From Ruminococcus sp. CAG:382 (GTDB lineage: Bacteria; Bacillota; Clostridia; Oscillospirales; CAG-382): a DNA stretch of 5,976 bases. The notes beneath the pieces were generated by a model that saw only the letters and a program-made list of their open reading frames with translations, made no database searches and was not told where the DNA came from. Below, one piece after another: positions 1 to 5,655 of the stretch. The stretch is taken from NCBI GenBank assembly GCA_000433115.1, contig FR892170.1, positions 1 to 5,976 of the forward strand. Reading direction: 5' to 3'. How positions within the stretch are numbered: the first letter of the stretch is position 1; each line of letters starts with the position of its first letter. A program made the position numbers and the translations under genes.

Positions 1-1035
1 CCCGTCGTGTCCGACATAGTCATATCCGGGAACATCGCTGTATTTTGCGCAGTAAGAGAACGACTGAATATTTGCGCTCATATAATATCCGGCAAGAACA
101 GGATAAGCATCCTGAAGATCCGCAGGATAAAATCCGGAGTAAGTCGTACTGCTGTTGTAACCGGTATCGTTTCCGCCGGCGCAGATTGAGAAAACATTTT
201 GCCGACGCGCATCGCGGATTGCATTGGCGAGTGCAGTCGGATAATATGACATATTTGCGCCAAAGGACATATTCAGAATATCCGCGCCGTTATCTATAGC
301 CCAATAAATACCGCGCACGACATCGGCAATCTTGCCCTTGCCGTCCTCGCCGAGTACGCGTACGGGTATCAGCTCGAGGGGATATTTACCTGCCATTCCG
401 CAAAAGCCCACGTCGTTGTCCGCTTCGGCTCCGATAAGTCCGGCTACTTTTGTGCCGTGTCCGTTTGCGCTGATATCGGAATTTATGCCCTTGGCGATTA
501 CCGCATCATTTATTGCATCATAGCCGGCGACCACGCGATTGACAAGGTCCTCATGCGTCGCGTCTATGCCGGTATCCAGCACGGCAGCACGCACCGTATA
601 AAGGGATGTGAGACCCGCCTCGTCCGCCATTTTTCCCAGAGCATCGAGAAACGGTGCCGATACGTAAGTATCATTGATTCTCGGGTCGGTGGGTGCGGTT
701 CCGAAATCCTCGGCTATCCCCGCCGCCTCAAGTGTATAGTTATATGTTACCGACTCAATGTTCGGCATTTTTTCATAGCGCACGGCTTCTTCATAAGAGC
801 CGTCCACCAGAAGCATATTGCCGCCGAGCATCCGCCCGCCGTATACCGTCCTGAATATCTCCAGCGCACCTGCACTTGAAAATTCAAGAATCAGTCCGTC
901 ACTGTCTCCCGTCGGATAGCCGACCGCCGGCTTTGAGCGGTCTGCGGCTCCCGCTGATATCTGCATCGGCTGCATACCGAGCAGCATGATAACGCTGAGC
1001 AGCAGGCTGATCAGTTTTGTTGCTTTTTTACTCAT
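1..1035 (-). CDS. Secreted subtilisin-like serine protease (S8 family), partial: C-terminus beyond window
   Basis: The first 345 codons read open from ATG (1035-1033) to the window edge. Residues 1-31 are a signal peptide: MSKKATK, then a hydrophobic stretch, then an ISAGA-type cleavage region. Residues about 46-102 look like an I9-type propeptide. The S8 catalytic core follows. The Asp is in AVLDTGID (D154), the His in NGHGTKVAGL (H193), and the oxyanion Asn in CAGGND (N289). DILNMSFG (about 252-259) is the usual core strand. The catalytic Ser (GTSxAxP) should lie just past position 1 and is not seen. By family, this is an exported endopeptidase matured by propeptide removal. The ribosome binding site GAGAGG (1045-1050) lies 9 nt upstream. 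It follows the 138-residue gene by 42 bp and is probably co-transcribed with it. Substrate is unknown. Family call is secure; completeness of the gene cannot be judged here. Confidence 0.93.
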   Translation of the reverse strand, partial: MSKKATKLISLLLSVIMLLGMQPMQISAGAADRSKPAVGYPTGDSDGLILEFSSAGALEIFRTVYGGRMLGGNMLLVDGSYEEAVRYEKMPNIESVTYNYTLEAAGIAEDFGTAPTDPRINDTYVSAPFLDALGKMADEAGLTSLYTVRAAVLDTGIDATHEDLVNRVVAGYDAINDAVIAKGINSDISANGHGTKVAGLIGAEADNDVGFCGMAGKYPLELIPVRVLGEDGKGKIADVVRGIYWAIDNGADILNMSFGANMSYYPTALANAIRDARRQNVFSICAGGNDTGYNSSTTYSGFYPADLQDAYPVLAGYYMSANIQSFSYCAKYSDVPGYDYVGHDG

Positions 1036-1077
1036 TGCTTTGTTCCTCTCTGTCATATCGGTTATTGTTGATTATCT

Positions 1078-1494
1078 TCAGGCATTCGATTTTTCTTCTG
1101 CGGCGAGTCCGTTCATGAGAAAAATCAGTCGCGGTAAAACCGTTTCCCTCCATGCGCCAATCTTCGGAACAGATACCTGTCCTTCCAGCTTGCCGTATGG
1201 CGTATCCAGAATAAAGAAGCCGTAATTTCCGCGTTCATCGTCCTCCTCACGTTCCAGCAGCAGTGTGTGCATTGTGCGTCCGTTCTCGCGGTATTCGGAT
1301 TTTTTGTACTGCGGAAAGTTCACACACTTTTCGTAGACATCAAGGCAACTCTCAAAGCTGATTACATACCGCCTCTGACGGTCATCGATAAACAGGAAAT
1401 TGCATCCCCTGTGGTCGGTGTCGAAATGGTAATCCGCATCCGGAATCACAGGGATATAAAACCCGTCGAACATTCTGTAGTCATTTTCGTGCAT
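1078..1494 (-). CDS. Uncharacterised soluble 138-residue protein upstream of the S8 protease
   Basis: This is an open frame with a strong Shine-Dalgarno, AGGAGG (complement of 1502-1507), 7 nt before ATG. That makes translation convincing. I do not recognise the family. The protein has no signal peptide or membrane segment. It has three cysteines (about residues 31, 50, 57), an acidic EREEDDE patch near residues 81-87, and many aromatic residues in the N-terminal half. The pattern suggests a small cytoplasmic beta-rich domain, but no motif supports a function. It is the first gene of a minus-strand unit with the secreted protease 42 bp downstream, so it could be a partner, immunity or inhibitor protein, or be unrelated. 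It is divergent from the binding-protein/sensor operon and shares its 275-bp intergenic region. Confidence 0.8.
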   Translation of the reverse strand: MHENDYRMFDGFYIPVIPDADYHFDTDHRGCNFLFIDDRQRRYVISFESCLDVYEKCVNFPQYKKSEYRENGRTMHTLLLEREEDDERGNYGFFILDTPYGKLEGQVSVPKIGAWRETVLPRLIFLMNGLAAEEKSNA

Positions 1495-1537
1495 TTGTTA
1501 TCCTCCTTTTTATGTGTAATCAGCTCATCGAAAACAA

Positions 1538-1566
1538 TTGACTAAATCAACGAAGTATGATACAAT
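1538..1566 (+). promoter_or_regulatory. Sigma-A-type promoter for the binding-protein/sensor operon
   Basis: The -35 TTGACT (1538-1543) and -10 TACAAT (1561-1566) are separated by exactly 17 bp, one mismatch from consensus in each box. The predicted start of transcription is near 1573. No equally good alternative lies between here and the gene start at 1770, so the transcript should have an approximately 197-nt leader. The -10 sits inside an ATGATAC direct repeat (1557-1563 and 1571-1577). The first copy is part of the perfect dyad GTATGATAC, a possible operator. Confidence 0.8.
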
Positions 1567-1630
1567 AAAAATGATACGTAAAACCTTTGCTTTCACTTCA
1601 GGGCACAGTAACCGTTTTTCATGATTTTAT

Positions 1631-1650
1631 TATACGGATTTATACGGATT
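1631..1650. repeat. Tandem 10-bp direct repeat in the leader
   Basis: Two perfect, abutting copies of TATACGGATT occupy 1631-1640 and 1641-1650, followed by TTG. The period is close to one helical turn, so both copies face the same side of DNA, as in some cooperative operator arrays. It lies about 58 nt after the predicted transcription start. Function is not shown by sequence; a chance or slippage duplication is possible. Confidence 0.6.
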
Positions 1651-1654
1651 TGTC

Positions 1655-1685
1655 CCCATACTTTTCGGTCAAAAGTCGAGGTTTT
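1655..1685. promoter_or_regulatory. Upstream copy of a repeated dyad element (possible operator)
   Basis: ACTTTT (1660-1665) and AAAAGT (1671-1676) form a perfect 6-bp inverted repeat around a 5-nt centre. It is followed by CGAGGTTTT. The same arrangement recurs 63 bp downstream: ATACTTTT at 1658 and at 1721, and AAAAGT-N2-AGGTTTT at 1671 and at 1734. The 17-bp dyad is of a size seen for LuxR/NarL-type dimer sites, so binding by the sensor encoded downstream is possible but only inferred. A palindrome TTTTCGAAAA (1682-1691) overlaps its end. Confidence 0.5.
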
Positions 1686-1701
1686 CGAAAAAATATTTTT
1701 A

Positions 1702-1737
1702 TTTTCCCGGGACTCATCCTATACTTTTACGGGAAAA
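1702..1737 (+). promoter_or_regulatory. Alternative stem that excludes the 1718-1744 hairpin
   Basis: TTTTCCCG (1702-1709) is the exact reverse complement of CGGGAAAA (1730-1737). This 8-bp pairing uses the loop and part of the right arm of the 1718-1744 stem-loop, so the two structures cannot coexist in one RNA. That geometry resembles a two-state leader switch. No ligand-binding aptamer is recognised, and the 20-nt loop makes the alternative stem the weaker structure. Confidence 0.35.
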
Positions 1738-1744
1738 GTATAGG
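1718..1744 (+). promoter_or_regulatory. Perfect 11-bp stem-loop in the leader; second copy of the dyad element
   Basis: CCTATACTTTT (1718-1728) pairs perfectly with AAAAGTATAGG (1734-1744) around the loop ACGGG. It ends 13 nt before the ribosome binding site GGAGGG (1758-1763). It is followed by only four T residues, so it is a weak candidate for an intrinsic terminator. It could be an attenuator, a stabilising 5' hairpin, or a DNA operator. Its core matches the element at 1655-1685, which argues for shared recognition rather than chance. Confidence 0.6.
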
Positions 1745-1769
1745 TTTTGACCCGTACGGAGGGCTCTTT

Positions 1770-3098
1770 ATGAAAAAAACGCTTGCGCTGTTGCTCGCAT
1801 TCACATTTGCTCTTCTCTGCTTCTCGGGATGCTCGGAGAAGTCACTTCTTGACCCGGACGAACCGGTCACGTTGACGCTGTGGCACACCTACGGCGAGCA
1901 GGCGGACTCACCGATGAACCGCTTGGTTTCCGAATTCAACAAAACGGTCGGAAAAGAAAAAGGCATCGTTATCAGCGTCAAGCTCATGTCCAGTGCGGGA
2001 AAGATCGGAGGTCAGCTCGCTGAAGCTCAAAACGGTGCACCCGGCGCGCTTGATATGCCGGACCTCTTTTTCTGCCACAACAGTGATGCCGCAAAACTCG
2101 GTGCGGAAAACCTTCTCAATTGGAATGATTACTTTACAGACGAGGAGCGCGCCGGCTTCGTACCGGACTTTCTCGCCGACGGCATGATTGATGAGCGGCT
2201 TGTTATTTTTCCTGTGTCAAAATCAACACATGTTCTGTACATAAGCAGGCGTGAGTTTTCGCGCTTTGCCGCTGCAACGGGCGCGACATACAGCGACCTT
2301 GCCACATGGGACGGATTTTTCCGTACCGCTGAAAAGTATTACGAGTATTCCGGTAAGCCCTTCTGTGCCTTTGATTATGTACAACGCGCAGTCGAGCTGA
2401 ATGCAATTGAAAAAGGGGCGAGGCCCGATGACCTTTATAAAGACGGATACTATGATTTTGACAACACTATGCTGAAGGCTTCCTATATGCAGTTCGCCGA
2501 GACGCTTGCCAAGGGGCATATTATGATTGCCGAACTGTATTCCAACACCCATGTGATGACGGGGGACGTTCCGTGTGGCGCAGGCTCTTCTGCGGCTGTT
2601 ATGTATTACAATGATACCGTCACATACCCGGACAACACCTCGGAGCCGATGGAGCTGAAAATCCTGCCGCTTCCGCAGAACGAAAACCGCCCGAAATACG
2701 CGACACAGGCGGGCGTTGGACTTTGTGCCAACAAGACAACAGATCAGAAAGCAGAAGCCGCCTCGGTTTTCGCGCACTGGCTGACCGAGGGAGAGCGCAA
2801 CCTTGCCTTCGTTGCCGAAACGGGATATATGCCCGTACGCAATGACGCATACAAAGCCCTTGAATCCTATTCTTTCCCGAAAGAATCCTATAAGGAGCTG
2901 TATTCGGCACTCACGGAAATCAGAAACACGCAGACATTCCTGCGCGAGCCGAGCTTTGTGGGCTATTATAATAAGGTCAATACGCTCTATGACGAGCTTC
3001 GCCGTGCGCAGGCAACCATGCCGGAACGGGTGAAGAACGGCGAGAGCGCGGAAAAGCTCGCAAATGAGCTCTGGAAGCTGTTTCGTGCCACAAAATAA
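1770..3098 (+). CDS. Extracellular solute-binding lipoprotein (family 1, sugar-type)
   Basis: This 442-residue protein resembles the sugar-binding components of ABC importers (MalE/UgpB-like). MKK and a hydrophobic stretch lead to the lipobox-like FSGC, with the lipidated Cys at 21, so it should be anchored to the outer face of the membrane. VTLTLWHTYGE (33-43) is the typical first strand of this family. The C-terminal region has LTEGERNLAFVAETGYMPV (around residue 350), the familiar family-1 signature where GYMPV precedes the final helices. ATG at 1770 is chosen because GGAGGG (1758-1763) lies 6 nt upstream and the signal peptide begins there. The frame stays open back to a TTG at 1587, but that part has no ribosome binding site and would bury the signal peptide. 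Only 11 bp separate it from the sensor gene, and no permease or ATPase follows. Its role may therefore be sensing rather than uptake. The ligand cannot be read from sequence. Confidence 0.9.
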   Translation: MKKTLALLLAFTFALLCFSGCSEKSLLDPDEPVTLTLWHTYGEQADSPMNRLVSEFNKTVGKEKGIVISVKLMSSAGKIGGQLAEAQNGAPGALDMPDLFFCHNSDAAKLGAENLLNWNDYFTDEERAGFVPDFLADGMIDERLVIFPVSKSTHVLYISRREFSRFAAATGATYSDLATWDGFFRTAEKYYEYSGKPFCAFDYVQRAVELNAIEKGARPDDLYKDGYYDFDNTMLKASYMQFAETLAKGHIMIAELYSNTHVMTGDVPCGAGSSAAVMYYNDTVTYPDNTSEPMELKILPLPQNENRPKYATQAGVGLCANKTTDQKAEAASVFAHWLTEGERNLAFVAETGYMPVRNDAYKALESYSFPKESYKELYSALTEIRNTQTFLREPSFVGYYNKVNTLYDELRRAQATMPERVKNGESAEKLANELWKLFRATK

Positions 3099-3109
3099 CG
3101 GGGGTCTTT

Positions 3110-4750
3110 ATGGACAGAAGCAAATTACATCTGAAAATGCCGAAGCAAACCATGCGTCGCAAGCTGTTTCTTTACACCTTTGCCATGGCAATTCTGCTTC
3201 TGGCGCTTCTTGCAACCATGCTGATCCTGCTCGGCAGATTCCGGACGCCAAAAGATGAACTCTTTGAAAAAAGCGATATGCAGGCGCAGGTCTTTGAGAG
3301 AGAGATTCTGACGCACAGAAATACTCTCGCCATGATGGGCGTACATCTTTCGGAGGACGCGTCGCAGATCATAGGACATTACCTTTCGGAACATAATATG
3401 ACCTTTGCCGAACTTGACGGCAACAGCGGTGCACTCCTTGAGCTTCAGAAGCTGATTTTTGATCCCCTGCGGCAGTATCTTTTCCAGACAGACTGCTCGG
3501 GTGCGTTTGTTATTCTCGATGTTTCAGTAAATCCGTATTCCGCAGAGGTCACAAAAAGCGGACTGTATCTGCAGGTCAACGGCTATGAGCTCGACCGCCG
3601 CGATGCCGTGCTGTATCGCGGAATCGCCTCGGTGAGCCGGGAAAACGGCGTTATGCCGCACAGAAAGTGGCGTTTGGAAACCCGTTGCGATTTCTTTCTC
3701 GATTGGGATGCGGCGACAGCCGACACAGGTCTTTCTCTGGAACAATCTTACCGCTTCACGGGGTTGTTTACCTTGCCCGGAATGTCCGAGCGAGCGATGC
3801 TGATCACCTTGCCGATCCGTGATATGAGCGGTTCACTGATTGGAATCTGCGGTTTTGAACTTTCGGAGAGCTACTTTGCTCTTTTTCACAGTCAGGTGTC
3901 TAAACTGAGCCACCCGACCTGTCTGATGGCAGAATTCAGTGAAAACGATACATACAGCAGTTTTCTTGCCTGCGGTGCGTTCAATGACTATTACTATGCT
4001 CCTGAGTCCGCGCTGACCGGACGTGATATCGGCAGCGGACTGACCGAATTGCGTTGTGAAAACGAGAGCTTCGTCGGCGTTGTCCGCAGTTATATTGGCA
4101 ACGACACTTCACCCGGATTTTCCACGATCGTCATGACGCCTGAAGCCGACTTTGCAAAGGCAACTTTCAAAAATGCGCTGAGTATCGGATTTCTTGTCCT
4201 TCTTTTAGTGGTTCTCTCGGTATTCTGCTGTATTTATGTCAGCCACCGTTACCTGACACCCATCCTGAAAGGTCTGGAACAGATCAAAGCCGAGAGCAGT
4301 CAGCGTAAACGAACCGACATTGTGGAAATCAACAACGTGCTGGACTTTCTTTCGTCCAAAGAACGGGAAAGTGCCGATCATCTCGCCTCTTTGATTGAGG
4401 AGCGGAACACGGCAAAAGAAGCATACGATCGTGCACAGGCAGAGATTGATAAGCTGGCAGAGCGCACAAAAGACACGGTTGATCCTGAAGCATATCGATT
4501 TTTCCTTGAACGAATTCCCGGTCTTTCAAAAACCGAGCGTGAGATTTTTGATTACTATGTTTCCGGGCTGTCTACGAAGGAAATTCTGGAATCGGCGAAT
4601 ATCAAGGAAAGCACGCTGAAGTACCACAATTCCCACATTTACGAAAAACTCAATGTCAAATCCCGCAAGGAACTCCTCGTCTACATCTCTCTTATGAACC
4701 AATCGAAGAACGGAGGAAATGACTGTGACCCTTTCACAAAGGCTGAATAA
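3110..4750 (+). CDS. Two-pass membrane sensor with cytoplasmic LuxR/GerE-type HTH (one-component regulator)
   Basis: This 546-residue protein has a basic N-terminus, TM1 (about 19-41), an extracellular domain of about 310 residues, TM2 (about 355-378), a short linker with TPILKGLEQI, and a charged predicted coiled coil (about 412-455). The C-terminal LuxR-type HTH is at about 468-529. It contains GLSKTEREIFDYY, the GLSTKEI turn, the recognition helix STLKYHNSHIYEKL and NVKSRKEL, closely following the GerE pattern. The extracellular region has no motif I can name; its size and position fit a dCache-like ligand sensor. There is no kinase, receiver or HATPase domain, so it probably binds DNA while membrane-tethered, with the coiled coil passing the signal. 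The start is supported by a GGGGG run 5 nt upstream. The context TCTTTATG closely matches that of the lipoprotein gene 11 bp upstream. Likely job (inference): read the ligand state of the neighbouring lipoprotein. It overlaps the Xre gene by 26 nt. Confidence 0.88.
   Translation: MDRSKLHLKMPKQTMRRKLFLYTFAMAILLLALLATMLILLGRFRTPKDELFEKSDMQAQVFEREILTHRNTLAMMGVHLSEDASQIIGHYLSEHNMTFAELDGNSGALLELQKLIFDPLRQYLFQTDCSGAFVILDVSVNPYSAEVTKSGLYLQVNGYELDRRDAVLYRGIASVSRENGVMPHRKWRLETRCDFFLDWDAATADTGLSLEQSYRFTGLFTLPGMSERAMLITLPIRDMSGSLIGICGFELSESYFALFHSQVSKLSHPTCLMAEFSENDTYSSFLACGAFNDYYYAPESALTGRDIGSGLTELRCENESFVGVVRSYIGNDTSPGFSTIVMTPEADFAKATFKNALSIGFLVLLLVVLSVFCCIYVSHRYLTPILKGLEQIKAESSQRKRTDIVEINNVLDFLSSKERESADHLASLIEERNTAKEAYDRAQAEIDKLAERTKDTVDPEAYRFFLERIPGLSKTEREIFDYYVSGLSTKEILESANIKESTLKYHNSHIYEKLNVKSRKELLVYISLMNQSKNGGNDCDPFTKAE
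4712..4727 (+). promoter_or_regulatory. Ribosome binding site that decides a GTG start
   Basis: GGAGG (4712-4716) is only 2 nt from the in-frame ATG at 4719 but 8 nt from GTG at 4725. Spacing favours GTG, giving a protein beginning MTLSQRL, as related short HTH proteins often do. The site lies inside the end of the sensor gene, which implies coupled translation. Confidence 0.65.
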
Positions 4751-4937
4751 GATCATTTCGGAACAGAGACTGACCAAGACCGCGTTTGACAGAAGCATCG
4801 GTATGACGAAGAATTATATCTCCGTTTTCACGAGCGAGATTTCCTCATCCGCGCGTGGCTCCAAGCTCTCACCGTCACTCGCCCAACCGAGCGGACTGAA
4901 ATACGGCTGTGCTCCCGACCGGATTCTTTACGGATGA
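4725..4937 (+). CDS. Small Xre/Cro-C1-type HTH protein, probably C-terminally truncated
   Basis: This 70-residue protein starts at GTG 4725 (ATG 4719 would add two residues). TLSQRLNKIISEQRLTK, then TAFDRSIGMTKNYIS, form the helix-turn-helix. KLSPSLA...LKYGCAPDRILYG matches the tail of short phage-repressor-like HTH proteins, which usually continue a little after a PDWILYG-like motif. Here a TGA follows G immediately, at the point where the IS3-like debris begins, so the original C-terminus may be lost. It lacks any dimerisation or effector domain. SEISSSARGS is atypical between helices and may reflect decay. It overlaps the sensor gene by 26 nt and has a good ribosome binding site, so translational coupling is likely. 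It may modulate the operon, or be an unrelated passenger left by mobile DNA. Confidence 0.65.
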   Translation: MTLSQRLNKIISEQRLTKTAFDRSIGMTKNYISVFTSEISSSARGSKLSPSLAQPSGLKYGCAPDRILYG

Positions 4938-4951
4938 CGAAAAATCTGACA

Positions 4952-4963
4952 GTGCAATTGCAC
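4952..4963. repeat. Perfect 12-bp palindrome
   Basis: GTGCAATTGCAC reads identically on both strands and lies between the Xre stop and the transposase stop. It may be part of the IS end, or an operator-like site for the adjacent Xre protein. Neither is demonstrated. Confidence 0.35.
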
Positions 4964-5006
4964 CATCGGAATTACGCGGTGAAGCCTTGATATTAAATTG
5001 CTTTTA

Positions 5007-5035
5007 AATGAGTCCGGTATTGAACCGGACTCATT
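5007..5035 (+). terminator. 12-bp perfect stem-loop, possible terminator of the plus-strand operon
   Basis: AATGAGTCCGGT (5007-5018) pairs perfectly with ACCGGACTCATT (5024-5035) around the loop ATTGA and is followed by CCTTTT. On the minus strand the same bases encode MSPVQYRTH of the transposase tail, and no T-run follows in that direction. It is the first strong hairpin after the lipoprotein-sensor-Xre operon, so it could now end that transcript. The short T tract limits confidence. Confidence 0.5.
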
Positions 5036-5058
5036 CCTTTTAACATATCCCTAGGCAT

Positions 5059-5412
5059 CAGTGCCTTACCGAGATCATGGATGTCATAGCAGATCAGACG
5101 GTTCTTGGTATCCACATTGGTTTCATTTGCAAAAGTATCAAGACTGCCGCTTGCAAAGAGTTCCAGCGACAGCGCAATATCCTTTTCTTCGGGTTCCGGC
5201 TGTGCTTTGAGTTCTTCATAGAAATCTTTCAGCGTCGGTGCCTTACCGCCAAAACCGCTTCGCATATATCCGTTCAACTTCGGACCGAGGTCGCATACCG
5301 CCTGCTCACACAGGGACAGCATATACTCGGATTTCAGCGTAACGGGGTTCTGTCCGTCGGCACAGTCCATATTGATGTCCATTGCATTGATATGATTCTT
5401 GCTCGTTGCCGA
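5059..5412 (-). pseudogene. VirB4/TraE-like conjugation ATPase, internal fragment
   Basis: The minus-strand translation contains KNHINAMDINMD, VTLKSEYMLSLCEQ, PTLKDFYEELKAQPEPEEKD, LSLELFASGSL and TNVDTKNRLICYDIHDLG. I recognise these as the region between the Walker A and Walker B parts of VirB4-type ATPases that energise type IV secretion in Gram-positive conjugative elements. The nucleotide-binding motifs are absent at both sides. The stretch QAVCDLGPKLNGYMRSGFGGK looks shorter than in intact relatives, suggesting an internal deletion. It is fused in frame to ParB upstream and to the transposase tail downstream. Boundaries are approximate. Confidence 0.65.
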
Positions 5413-5418
5413 AATTTC

Positions 5419-5655
5419 GATGTTCTCTCCTCCGAAAGCGTCCATGATCTTGCCGTATGCTGCCGCTTTTTCGCTCGGCAGGATATGCTCCCTTTGCAGA
5501 TTCGCGTCCACCATAGCAATGATGGCTTCATCACGGGAAAGGTCACGCACAATCGCAGGAATGAGCTTCAGTCCCAGTCTGCGGCAGGCATGAACGCGCC
5601 TGTGACCCGAAATGATCTCGCATCTCTGATCTTCCTTGATTCGTGCGACAATAAT
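5419..5655 (-). pseudogene. ParB/Spo0J-like partition protein, N-terminal domain fragment
   Basis: CEIISGHRRVHACRRLGL carries the GHRR box of ParB nuclease-fold domains, and VDANLQREHILPSEKAAAY is the following conserved segment. ParB proteins bind centromere-like sites and are common on conjugative elements. The N-terminal residues before IKEDQ and the whole HTH and dimerisation regions are missing. The upstream edge abuts a different gene fragment in another frame, near 5651-5655. It cannot be a functional partition protein. Confidence 0.75.

Larger units (their letters stand above)
4941..5058 (-). mobile_element. Right-end remnant of an IS3-family insertion sequence
   Basis: The last codons on the minus strand (about 5058-4993) encode MLKGMSPVQYRTHLKAI and stop. 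LKGMSPVxYR is the typical extreme C-terminus of IS3-family (IS150-type) integrase/transposases. Beyond the stop, the minus strand reads CACTGTCAGATTTTTCG at about 4957-4941. This resembles the CTGTC-T-rich inner end of IS150-group elements, though the usual terminal GGGGTGCA is not visible. Only about 120 bp of the element remains and the left part is gone, so it cannot transpose. The left boundary is approximate. Confidence 0.6.

Noticed and set aside
457..879. 140-codon plus-strand open frame
   Set aside because: It is antisense to the S8 protease, whose catalytic motifs are on the minus strand. It is a shadow frame.
1752..1759. Palindrome CCGTACGG next to the ribosome binding site
   Set aside because: With no loop it cannot fold as an RNA hairpin, and at 8 bp it is too short to call as an operator.
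1587..1769. 61-codon in-frame N-terminal extension of the binding lipoprotein from a TTG
   Set aside because: It has no ribosome binding site and would place the lipoprotein signal in the middle of the protein. A good GGAGGG precedes ATG at 1770.
2223..2777. 184-codon minus-strand open frame inside the lipoprotein gene
   Set aside because: It is an antisense shadow with low-complexity basic/Cys composition and no start signal.
5061..5248. 11-bp direct repeat GTGCCTTACCG at 5061-5071 and 5238-5248, considered as a recombination scar
   Set aside because: Both copies encode similar GKA residues in the same frame, and neither sits exactly at a fragment junction, so chance is sufficient.
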